A stretch of 6,829 bases of DNA from Halobacteriovorax sp. Lineage in GTDB: Bacteria > Bdellovibrionota > Bacteriovoracia > Bacteriovoracales > Bacteriovoracaceae. The translations under genes were made by a program, and so were the position numbers. The stretch spans positions 1 through 6,829 of the forward strand of contig NZAF01000180.1 in assembly GCA_002686115.1 (NCBI GenBank), in the 5' to 3' direction. The notes beneath the pieces are model-generated. The model was not told where the DNA came from. It made no database searches and saw only the letters and a list, made by a program, of their open reading frames with translations. Of the stretch, positions 1-5,377 are shown in pieces; positions within the stretch are counted from its first letter, which is position 1; each line of letters starts with the position of its first letter.

Positions 1-139
1 CCTTAACCTTGATTCACTTGATATCGTTGAACTAATGATGAAGATGGAAGATGAGTTTGGAATTGAAATTCCAGAAGAAGATGCTGAAGGTCTTAAGTCA
101 GTAAAAGACGTTGTGACTTACTTAGATAACAAGCAATAA
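1..139 (+). CDS. acpP: Acyl carrier protein, C-terminal part (5' end outside window)
   Basis: This is the last 45 codons of acyl carrier protein; the first complete codon begins at base 2 and the stop is TAA at 137-139. ACP carries growing acyl chains on a 4'-phosphopantetheine arm during type II fatty acid synthesis in the cytoplasm. The phosphopantetheine serine is visible in the invariant D-S-L motif (Ser codon at 14-16), followed by the acidic recognition helix (IVELMMKMEDEFGIEIPEED) that docks with partner enzymes. The terminal region (LKSVKDVVTYLDNKQ) is the usual ACP helix 4. A full ACP has about 77-80 residues, so about 35 N-terminal residues are missing to the left. The strong terminator right behind it separates it from the next gene. 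fabF, its usual neighbour, lies more than 5 kb downstream. Family assignment is essentially certain. Confidence 0.96.
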   Translation, partial: LNLDSLDIVELMMKMEDEFGIEIPEEDAEGLKSVKDVVTYLDNKQ

Positions 140-150
140 TCTAAAAATAT

Positions 151-179
151 AAAAGCCGCTTTAAGCGGCTTTTTTTTTT
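151..179 (+). terminator. Rho-independent terminator after acpP
   Basis: A perfect 7-bp stem AGCCGCT (154-160) / AGCGGCT (164-170) with a TTA loop is followed by a run of ten T (170-179). Three A before the left arm can pair with the first T of the run. It lies 12 bp after the acpP stop, so it probably ends the acpP transcript and limits read-through into the gene at 200. Confidence 0.92.
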
Positions 180-199
180 GCCTAAATTTAAAACTACAT

Positions 200-664
200 A
201 TGACCATTTTTAAAAAAACTAAAACTGAAGAAATCATTCTTCTCTACCCTACTCCAGTAATTAAAGATAAGAAGTATCTTATTCAAACAGGCTCTGAAGT
301 TGAAGCTAGAGTAAAGTTGGCTCTTTTAAATAGTGGTATTTTAAAGACTCCTTTAGAAGATAAAACGATCTATGAAAAAGTTAGAGTCCATAAAGATGGT
401 AAAACTAAAGTTTATCAATTGAACGAGGTTTCTGAGTGGTTGACTCTTGAAAATAGGAAACTAAATATAGAGAAAGCTAAAAAGGTTGAAGATGTTTTAA
501 AGAATAAAATCATTTCACTCTTTGAAAAAGATTCTAATATTGATGAACAAATTAAGAAAGTTTTAAAAGTATATCAAGCTCAAATCAATTGCTCTGAATG
601 CCAAAAGCTTGGAATAAAAGAATTACTTATACCAAAATTTATTCAACTCTTAAATTCTCTTTAA
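200..664 (+). CDS. Hypothetical protein, lysine-rich, probably cytoplasmic (154 aa)
   Basis: I do not recognise this protein. It has no signal peptide or membrane segment. It is charged and lysine-rich, with a helical middle (about residues 85-125, many K/E/I/L) and one C-x-x-C pair near the C-terminus (Cys131, Cys134 in NCSECQKLG). Two cysteines alone do not make a classical zinc finger, although a dimer could share a metal. The start is the only ATG in the frame, only 20 bp after the T-run of the acpP terminator. There is no Shine-Dalgarno sequence before it and no convincing promoter, so expression may depend on read-through past the terminator. The length of the open frame in AT-rich DNA and the reasonable amino-acid composition favour a real gene. 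It could be lineage-specific. Function unknown. Confidence 0.7.
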   Translation: MTIFKKTKTEEIILLYPTPVIKDKKYLIQTGSEVEARVKLALLNSGILKTPLEDKTIYEKVRVHKDGKTKVYQLNEVSEWLTLENRKLNIEKAKKVEDVLKNKIISLFEKDSNIDEQIKKVLKVYQAQINCSECQKLGIKELLIPKFIQLLNSL

Positions 665-733
665 TCTAGCTCTGCGGCAAACCCTCTGCACAAATCCTAA
701 GTACCTCTTATAAGATATGTAATTTTTTCACAG

Positions 734-762
734 TGTTCGCTCCAGTGATCACTTTGTTCGCT
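734..762 (+). promoter_or_regulatory. Candidate operator: direct repeat flanking a palindrome, upstream of the HTH gene
   Basis: The octamer TGTTCGCT occurs at 734-741 and again at 755-762, exactly 21 bp apart (two helical turns, same face of the DNA). Between the copies is a perfect 10-bp palindrome AGTGATCACT (744-753). The element lies about 40-70 bp upstream of the chosen start of the HTH regulator, where an autoregulatory site would be expected. The repeats are seen directly; binding by the regulator is inferred. Confidence 0.3.
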
Positions 763-768
763 TTTGAT

Positions 769-796
769 TTGTAATTTAATTTTTACAAGATATAAC
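769..796 (+). promoter_or_regulatory. Candidate promoter for the regulator-lipoprotein unit
   Basis: A -35-like TTGTAA (769-774) and a -10-like TATAAC (791-796) are separated by 16 bp. Transcription would then begin at about the ATG at 803, giving an almost leaderless message. The real promoter could instead lie further upstream (for example TATAAG at 709-714). The -35 hexamer is also the left arm of an inverted repeat with TTACAA at 783-788. Confidence 0.25.
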
Positions 797-802
797 CACT
801 TC

Positions 803-1618
803 ATGAATTTAACAGAGCCTACTGTAAACACAATATTAATGAAGCACTATGAGGACATCTTAGATAAGAATCCTAAGTTTTCACTAAGAGCATACGCTAA
901 GAAGTTAGATGTTTCGCCATCAATGCTTAGTGAAGTTATTAATGGGAGAAAGAGAATTTCTCTCACTATGGCCAATAAAATTTCACAATCTTTAAACTTT
1001 TCTAAAAAGGAAGATGAATACTTTAGGCTGATTGCTGAAAAAGAGACATGTAAAAGTATCGAGAGAAAGTCTGAAATTGAAGAGAAGATTCTAACGCTTA
1101 CAAAAAGCAAAAACCTAAGTATCGATCTTAATGTTGACTCTTTTAGCCTTATTAAAGAAAGTTATCATTTTGCAATTTTAGAGCTCTTAACACTTAAAAA
1201 TCTTAAGTTTGATATCAATGAGCTTTCTAGAAAATTAGACATTACTCCAATTCAATTTAAGTTAGGTCTTGAAAGATTAAAAAGGCTTGGTCTCATCGCT
1301 TTTAAAGATGGAAGACCATATAAAATAAAAAATGTATCTCTCAATGTATCTAGTGAGGAGCGTAACCGTGCACTTCAGCACTATCACGATTCCATGCTAG
1401 ATAAGACAAAGGACTTACTAAAGGAACAGCAACCTTCAGAGCGCTATGTTGGTTCAGAAACTTTAGTCATTGATGAAGATCACATAGAGGAAGCAAAAGA
1501 AATATTTGAGGAGTGCTTTGATAAGCTTATAGCTTTAAGTGCAAAAGCAAAAAATCCTAAAAATGTTTACTATGCAGGAATTCAATTTGTATCAGTTAGT
1601 AAGGGAGATAAGAAATGA
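803..1618 (+). CDS. TIGR02147-type HTH transcriptional regulator (DUF4423)
   Basis: This is a predicted DNA-binding regulator of 271 residues. The N-terminal part (about 27-66) is an XRE-like helix-turn-helix (FSLRAYAKKLDVSPSMLSEV, then INGRKRIS). The C-terminal part (about 118-268) matches the layout I know for TIGR02147/DUF4423: an AILELL helix, a second winged-helix-like unit (INELSRKLDITPIQFKLGLE), the ALQHYHDSML segment near 189-199, and a final stretch ending in YYAGIQFVSVSK. The family was first noted as paralogues in Fibrobacter and is also common in Bdellovibrionota; ligands are mostly unknown. I chose ATG 803 because family similarity begins soon after it; a TTG at 764 would only add residues unlike the family, and ATG 839 is possible. 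No good Shine-Dalgarno sequence precedes it. The stop overlaps the start of the next gene (ATGA), so the two are co-translated and probably co-regulated. The upstream repeats suggest autoregulation. Confidence 0.88.
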   Translation: MNLTEPTVNTILMKHYEDILDKNPKFSLRAYAKKLDVSPSMLSEVINGRKRISLTMANKISQSLNFSKKEDEYFRLIAEKETCKSIERKSEIEEKILTLTKSKNLSIDLNVDSFSLIKESYHFAILELLTLKNLKFDINELSRKLDITPIQFKLGLERLKRLGLIAFKDGRPYKIKNVSLNVSSEERNRALQHYHDSMLDKTKDLLKEQQPSERYVGSETLVIDEDHIEEAKEIFEECFDKLIALSAKAKNPKNVYYAGIQFVSVSKGDKK

Positions 1619-3096
1619 GAACGTTGGTAGTTTATTTAATGATCTTGTTAATAGGTCTGAGTTGTAAAACAGAGGAAGTTTTTATTGATCGTGTTGTTGA
1701 AGTTGATGGTCAAACACAAAATACTCAAGAACCACTAGTCGCAGATAATTCTGCATCATCTAGCGGAACAAGAGGTGGTGGAGATGCAAACACTGTAGAA
1801 TTCCTACTATATGCTAATAATTTATCTAATTGGTTGATCAGGAACAGTAATATTTTTAATGAAGAGACTCCTAACAAGTTTAAAGAAATGGTAGAAGAAA
1901 TAAGCTCCTTAATTGAAGATGAAAAGACTCCTTCGATTCAATTTGTTGATGAAGAACTATATGACAAAGGAGGAGCCAAGAAAGTAGCGCTGTTTCATAA
2001 GGAACCTTTACATATAAAAATTAATCGTAATATGTGGGATGAACTTGATATTCAAAAAAGATATACGATTGTCGCACTTGAGATATACGGTCTTATTGGC
2101 GTAGAGAAACGTTATGACAATGTGGCAATAACTATATTTTACAATTTTAATGATATTACTGAACTTGGAGTTAGTTCTAACGGTTTTAGCTCTGGCATGA
2201 TGTCTCTCACAGGTATGGCCATAAAAAATTATTTAAATAAATATCAAGGCAGACCTGAAGATTATACATTTTGGATGAACGACTACCAAGAGTCTAGAAA
2301 GAAAAGTAATCAAAGGTTTGAAAGAGCTATGTACTTTTATGAAGAGGCACCAAGAGTTTATCAACTAGAGCAAATTGCGACAGGAGTATTTTCCTACAGG
2401 GCCATTGATCCAGATGACATGTCTATATCAACAGCTAACAATATTGAAGACATAGACCTTTTACCGAGACATCTTGATTATAAGCTATATATATCTTTAA
2501 GCCACACTATAAAAAACTTAGAAATTTTTCCAAGTGTATTAGAAATGGATGAGGTACAAAAGAAGCAACTTAATCGAATTATTACGAGTCTAAAAGAAGT
2601 TAGAGAATTAATAACGTCACATAAAGATAGTAATATTGCAGAAGAAGTTACTAAAGGTTTTTTTGAGGAGTACTCAAATAACATCGTTAATGACATTAGG
2701 AAGCAAGTTTATGAGAAGAGATGTAATGTCTTTACTTCTTTTCCAGTCATCTTTTTTGAAGCTAATGCTCTTGAAAGAATTGAACAGGCTGCTAATGAGA
2801 CAATCAAAGATCATAATGAAATGTTTAAACAAGCAGTTAATAATTATAATACATTTGATAGTCAATTTGGCTCAATAATTACTGAAATATATGATTTCAT
2901 GAGAAAGTATGACCTTGATGATACAAGCTTCTCACCTCCAAGGGATGAATATCAAGTAGCATCTTCTCTTTATGAAAATATTAATATGACAGAGGAACTA
3001 CTATCAAATGTATATGTTTTTAACCATAGATTTAAGAATTTCATTACTGACCCGATCCTTAAGGGATTAAATAATAATTTACTTTGTAAGAAATAA
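1615..3096 (+). CDS. Predicted exported lipoprotein of unknown function, coupled to the HTH gene (493 aa)
   Basis: The N-terminus is a short basic start (MR), a hydrophobic core and LIGLSC, so Cys17 is the probable lipidation site. The residue at -3 is Gly rather than Leu/Val/Ile, making this a weak lipobox. A low-complexity linker (about 30-55, rich in Ser, Asn and Gln) leads into an RGGGDAN motif (53-59), which I associate with exported proteins of Bdellovibrio-like bacteria. Residues 134-168 (IKINRNMWDELDIQKRYTIV, then ALEIYGLIGVEKRYD) recall the segment after that motif in such proteins, where a LHE-type sequence is common; here the His is absent, so metalloprotease activity is not supported. 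The rest is mostly helical, with two further cysteines (Cys370, Cys491). The start is fixed by the 4-bp overlap with the regulator gene and AGGGAG at 1602-1607, 7 bp before ATG. A terminator follows. Function is unknown; a surface or periplasmic role controlled by the upstream regulator is inferred. Confidence 0.8.
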   Translation: MRTLVVYLMILLIGLSCKTEEVFIDRVVEVDGQTQNTQEPLVADNSASSSGTRGGGDANTVEFLLYANNLSNWLIRNSNIFNEETPNKFKEMVEEISSLIEDEKTPSIQFVDEELYDKGGAKKVALFHKEPLHIKINRNMWDELDIQKRYTIVALEIYGLIGVEKRYDNVAITIFYNFNDITELGVSSNGFSSGMMSLTGMAIKNYLNKYQGRPEDYTFWMNDYQESRKKSNQRFERAMYFYEEAPRVYQLEQIATGVFSYRAIDPDDMSISTANNIEDIDLLPRHLDYKLYISLSHTIKNLEIFPSVLEMDEVQKKQLNRIITSLKEVRELITSHKDSNIAEEVTKGFFEEYSNNIVNDIRKQVYEKRCNVFTSFPVIFFEANALERIEQAANETIKDHNEMFKQAVNNYNTFDSQFGSIITEIYDFMRKYDLDDTSFSPPRDEYQVASSLYENINMTEELLSNVYVFNHRFKNFITDPILKGLNNNLLCKK

Positions 3097-3101
3097 TCTT
3101 C

Positions 3102-3128
3102 AAAAAGCCAGACTTAGTCTGGCTTTTT
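3102..3128 (+). terminator. Rho-independent terminator after the lipoprotein gene
   Basis: A perfect 7-bp stem GCCAGAC (3107-3113) / GTCTGGC (3117-3123) with a TTA loop is flanked by AAAAA on the left and TTTTT on the right, extending the pairing to 12 bp. It begins 5 bp after the lipoprotein stop. The A-tract on the left means it could also work on the minus strand, but no minus-strand gene ends here. Confidence 0.9.
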
Positions 3129-3159
3129 ACCTCCTCTATTTCTTTTCAGGTACTTATAT

Positions 3160-3189
3160 TTGTAACCTTTCCTCGTTTTAACATAAATT
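3160..3189 (+). promoter_or_regulatory. Candidate promoter for the serine hydrolase unit
   Basis: TTGTAA (3160-3165) and TAAATT (3184-3189) are 18 bp apart and lie between the terminator at 3102-3128 and the hydrolase start at 3249. A promoter is needed here because the preceding unit is closed by a strong terminator. The exact hexamers are a guess in AT-rich DNA. Confidence 0.3.
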
Positions 3190-3248
3190 ATTTACTCACA
3201 TTCAAAATGAGCTTAGCTTAAAGAGATTTTTATTAGCAGGATGGAACA

Positions 3249-4340
3249 ATGAAAAAACTCTTTCTTAGTACACTTATCTTAAGTTTTGCCTTTTCAAACT
3301 CATATGAAAGTTCAAAGCAGCTCATGGAAAACTACATATTCTCTAATGAGAAGAAGAGTTTTCAAACAGATGCACTCCTTATCATAAGAGATGGGAAAAC
3401 CGTTTATGAAAAATATGTTAAAGGATATAAGAGCACTACTCCACATTATGCCTGGTCTGTCAGTAAAGCAATGACAGGTACACTTATTGGTCGAGCCATT
3501 TATGAAGGTGATCTTTCACTCGATGATAGGCTTTCTGATATTTTAAAAGGCTATGATGAAGAATTTGCATCTGACCCAAGAAAGAAAGATATCACTGTTG
3601 ATCACATCATGAATTGGGGTTCAAGTCTTAATTATCTCGAAGAATATGAAGAAGCCGAGAAATATACTGACTCCTCTGTATTACAACAGCTTTACGGAAA
3701 GAATGCTTCAAAAGATATGACAAGATATTTACTTTCACATGATATGGTTGCTGATGCAGGTAAGGCCTGGAGATATACAACGGGAGATACAACTCTTCTT
3801 ACATCCGTTTTGAAAGATGTTTACCCTGAAGACCAAGATAATTATCCATGGACTCTTCTCTTTGATGAGCTTCAAATGGAGAATGTTACTTGGGAACGTG
3901 ATGCTTCTGGAACTTTTGTTGGAGGCTCTCACCTCTTTGTTTCGGCAAGAGATCTTGCAAAAGTTGGAAAGCTTTATCTTAATGATGGTGTTTATGACGG
4001 AAAAAGACTTTTACCTGAAGGTTATGTTGAATATTCAACGGGATTAAATTCAGTATATCTTGAAAATTTAAAGAACGATCCAGACTCAATGTCTAAAAAA
4101 GCACAGTCTCCAGGAAGACAGTGGTGGCTAAATCGTGATTTTTATAATCCGACACTTCCTCTTTATAAGAATGCTCCAAAGGATACTTTCATGGCCGTTG
4201 GTCACTGGGGGCAGCTGTTAATTGTGATACCTTCAGAAAATCTTATTATTGTTAGGTTTGGAGAAGATAGAAAAGCAAGAATTGATAGAGAAAAGATGTT
4301 TGGTCTCATCTTTGATTTCTTAAATGAGGAGGGACTGTAA
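3249..4340 (+). CDS. Secreted serine hydrolase, beta-lactamase/class C-related family (COG1680)
   Basis: This is a 363-residue exported enzyme of the serine beta-lactamase/penicillin-binding/esterase fold. Residues 1-16 form a signal peptide, with probable cleavage after AFS. The S-x-x-K catalytic motif is S70-V-S-K73 (AWSVSKAMTGTLIGRAI). The second motif is Tyr176 in WRYTTGDTTLL, equivalent to the Y-S-N tyrosine. The third, K-T-G-like, position is probably H319-W-G in VGHWGQLLIVIP. Other family landmarks are present: DLSLDDRLSDIL, GSSLNYLEEYE, and GGSHLFVSARDLAKVGKLYL. The pattern is closest to amide/ester hydrolases of the NylB/EstB/AmpH type rather than to resistance beta-lactamases. The natural substrate cannot be read from sequence; a cell-wall peptide or small amide or ester is plausible. 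AGGA at 3238-3241 is the ribosome-binding site. The stop shares one base with the next start, so it is coupled to the small Cys protein gene. Confidence 0.92.
   Translation: MKKLFLSTLILSFAFSNSYESSKQLMENYIFSNEKKSFQTDALLIIRDGKTVYEKYVKGYKSTTPHYAWSVSKAMTGTLIGRAIYEGDLSLDDRLSDILKGYDEEFASDPRKKDITVDHIMNWGSSLNYLEEYEEAEKYTDSSVLQQLYGKNASKDMTRYLLSHDMVADAGKAWRYTTGDTTLLTSVLKDVYPEDQDNYPWTLLFDELQMENVTWERDASGTFVGGSHLFVSARDLAKVGKLYLNDGVYDGKRLLPEGYVEYSTGLNSVYLENLKNDPDSMSKKAQSPGRQWWLNRDFYNPTLPLYKNAPKDTFMAVGHWGQLLIVIPSENLIIVRFGEDRKARIDREKMFGLIFDFLNEEGL
4327..4332 (+). promoter_or_regulatory. Perfect Shine-Dalgarno AGGAGG inside the hydrolase gene, serving the next gene
   Basis: AGGAGG lies 7 bp before the ATG at 4340, inside the last codons of the hydrolase gene. 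It is the strongest ribosome-binding site in the window. It supports the start at 4340 and indicates that the small downstream protein is made efficiently. Confidence 0.8.
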
Positions 4341-4666
4341 TGAAAACTCTAGTTAAAATTATCACAATACTCTCTCTTACTTTATATGTTGGTGCAGAAA
4401 TAAAAATGTCTCAAAGAAGTTTCCACTCTTCTTTAACTGATATTGGCTCTGGTAGTAGCTCTAAACAAATGTGCTCATGTATGTTTGTCATGAAACAAAG
4501 TGAAAAATTTTGTCGTCAGTTTAGTAAAGAAGTTTTACTCATTGATATTTTGAATAGGCACAAAGTTGATTTAGAAAATAAAACAATTACGACGACAATA
4601 GGATTTTTCTTCAATAAAAGACAAGCTAAGTTTATGGGAGAAAAATTAGGGTGTACTTTAATCTAA
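4340..4666 (+). CDS. Small exported four-cysteine protein, possible partner module of the serine hydrolase
   Basis: This 108-residue protein has an N-terminal signal peptide (about residues 1-19, cleavage near YVGA) and no other membrane segment. The mature part contains four cysteines (Cys45, Cys47, Cys58, Cys105), consistent with two disulfides in an exported protein. From memory, the pattern C-S-C-x-F-V near 45-50, FCRQ near 57-60, VDLENKTITTTIGFF (76-90) and a terminal LGCTL resembles an N-terminal module of some larger proteobacterial COG1680 serine hydrolases, where a C-S-x-x-F-V-S-G-R segment and a terminal GCxL bracket about 60 residues before the catalytic domain. Here it would be a separate protein next to a stand-alone hydrolase, suggesting physical or functional association. 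Its start shares a base with the hydrolase stop and has a perfect Shine-Dalgarno. Its stop overlaps that of the convergent gene. The module assignment is tentative. Confidence 0.8.
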   Translation: MKTLVKIITILSLTLYVGAEIKMSQRSFHSSLTDIGSGSSSKQMCSCMFVMKQSEKFCRQFSKEVLLIDILNRHKVDLENKTITTTIGFFFNKRQAKFMGEKLGCTLI

Positions 4667-5220
4667 TCGTAAAATCCTCTTAAGCTTGCATATGGGTCCC
4701 AACCGGACTTAGATGCTTTAGGAAGATTATTTTTAATTTTTTTATCGTTTGCATCTTTTTCCTTCAGATTAATATCCTGTTGTACGGCCATTGATGATGG
4801 TTTTCTAAATTTTTCTTTTTTATTTTCATCATTTCCATAGGTAAATTGAAATCCACTTCTCTTACTTGTCTTTGTTGTTATAACATTTCTAATTTCGTTC
4901 TTATATTCTTTATTTATTCTTAATCTTGTATCAGTTTTAAAATTAGAAGAGAAAACCACTTTTTTAGGTATGACAAGCGCCTTACTCACAACAGGAACTT
5001 TAATCTCTACATATTTTTCCATTTTTGGCTTTACTTTGAACTTTTTAAAGTCTTTAGCAGTTCCAACTTTGTAAAGCTTCTTGACCTCGCCAGTTGTCTT
5101 AGTTCCATGTTCATCAATGTAAGAGAAGTTTGTCCATCCTTCACTAACTAACTTAGCCTCAGCAAAACAAAGAAAATTAAAAAGTAAACTCAATAGTAAA
5201 TAATAACGCATGACATACAT
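4663..5220 (-). CDS. Hypothetical exported basic protein (185 aa)
   Basis: I do not recognise this protein. Its N-terminus is a signal peptide: RYYLLLSLLFNFLCFAEA, with likely cleavage after AEA (residue 22). The mature part is about 160 residues, very rich in lysine and strongly basic, with a beta-like first half (valine/lysine alternation, for example KYVEIKVPVVSKALVIPKKV at 69-88) and a polar, probably disordered region from about 130 to 170. It ends in SGWDPYASLRGFYD, an aromatic tail that may be conserved. The mature part has no cysteine and no catalytic motif I can name. The start is uncertain: ATG at 5220 or at 5211 (residue 4), neither with a Shine-Dalgarno; starting at 5211 puts Arg directly after Met, a more typical signal-peptide start. 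It converges with the four-cysteine gene with overlapping stops and diverges from fabF. Its basic charge would suit binding to anionic polymers, but that is speculation. Confidence 0.75.
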   Translation of the reverse strand: MYVMRYYLLLSLLFNFLCFAEAKLVSEGWTNFSYIDEHGTKTTGEVKKLYKVGTAKDFKKFKVKPKMEKYVEIKVPVVSKALVIPKKVVFSSNFKTDTRLRINKEYKNEIRNVITTKTSKRSGFQFTYGNDENKKEKFRKPSSMAVQQDINLKEKDANDKKIKNNLPKASKSGWDPYASLRGFYD

Positions 5221-5230
5221 ATTAAAAGAT

Positions 5231-5260
5231 ATTCTAAAGTCAATGCAAGAGAGATTGTAA
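5231..5260 (-). promoter_or_regulatory. Candidate promoter for the minus-strand exported protein
   Basis: Read on the minus strand, TTACAA (5260-5255) and TAGAAT (5236-5231, five of six matches to the -10 consensus) are 18 bp apart. Transcription would start only a few bases before the ATG at 5220, giving a very short leader that fits the missing Shine-Dalgarno. The -35-like hexamer is one half of the palindrome at 5255-5266. Confidence 0.35.
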
Positions 5261-5266
5261 TTACAA
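5255..5266. repeat. Perfect 12-bp palindrome in the divergent intergenic region
   Basis: TTGTAATTACAA reads identically on both strands. It lies about 35 bp from the minus-strand gene start and about 120 bp upstream of fabF. It could be an operator or could be chance in AT-rich DNA. The same arms, 8 bp apart, occur at 769-788 before the HTH gene. Confidence 0.6.
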
Positions 5267-5332
5267 AGACTTAAAACTTTTCTTCGCTATAACAAAGTTA
5301 AAAAACCGCCAAAATTTTCAGTATTCTTTTCG

Positions 5333-5361
5333 TTGCCAAATAGTACCTTAAGCGTTTGAAT
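5333..5361 (+). promoter_or_regulatory. Candidate promoter for fabF-glyA
   Basis: TTGCCA (5333-5338, five of six matches to the -35 consensus) and TTGAAT (5356-5361, four of six matches to the -10 consensus) are 17 bp apart. Transcription would start near 5368, leaving a leader of about 20 bases with a good ribosome-binding site. A separate promoter is expected because fabF is far from acpP and the gene just upstream points the other way. Confidence 0.35.
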
Positions 5362-5377
5362 ATAGGTGAAATTTCAA

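Noticed and set aside
665..700. Locally G+C-richer stretch with a CTCTGC repeat, considered as a remnant of an RNA gene or element end
   Set aside because: No tRNA cloverleaf, stable hairpin or IS-like terminal repeat could be built from it; the repeat is only 6 bp.
764..802. Extension of the HTH regulator to a TTG start at 764
   Set aside because: The extra 13 residues are unlike the start of TIGR02147 proteins and would lie across the candidate promoter; ATG 803 fits better.
847..1110. Minus-strand open frame inside the HTH gene
   Set aside because: It lies wholly within a well-supported gene of a known family and has no family features or ribosome-binding site of its own. Similar frames inside the lipoprotein, hydrolase and fabF genes were rejected for the same reason.
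3241..3252. Mini-ORF ATG GAA CAA TGA overlapping the start of the serine hydrolase gene
   Set aside because: The nearest Shine-Dalgarno-like AGGA overlaps its ATG and is correctly spaced for the ATG at 3249, so it is most likely a chance frame.
3249..4340. Reading the serine hydrolase as an antibiotic-resistance beta-lactamase
   Set aside because: The catalytic motifs are those of the broad COG1680 group; the Y-T-T and H-W-G variants and the context give no support for beta-lactam resistance.
5342..5357. FapR-like half site (TAGTACCT) upstream of fabF
   Set aside because: Only one half matches the FapR box; the second half is absent, and FapR is a Firmicutes regulator.
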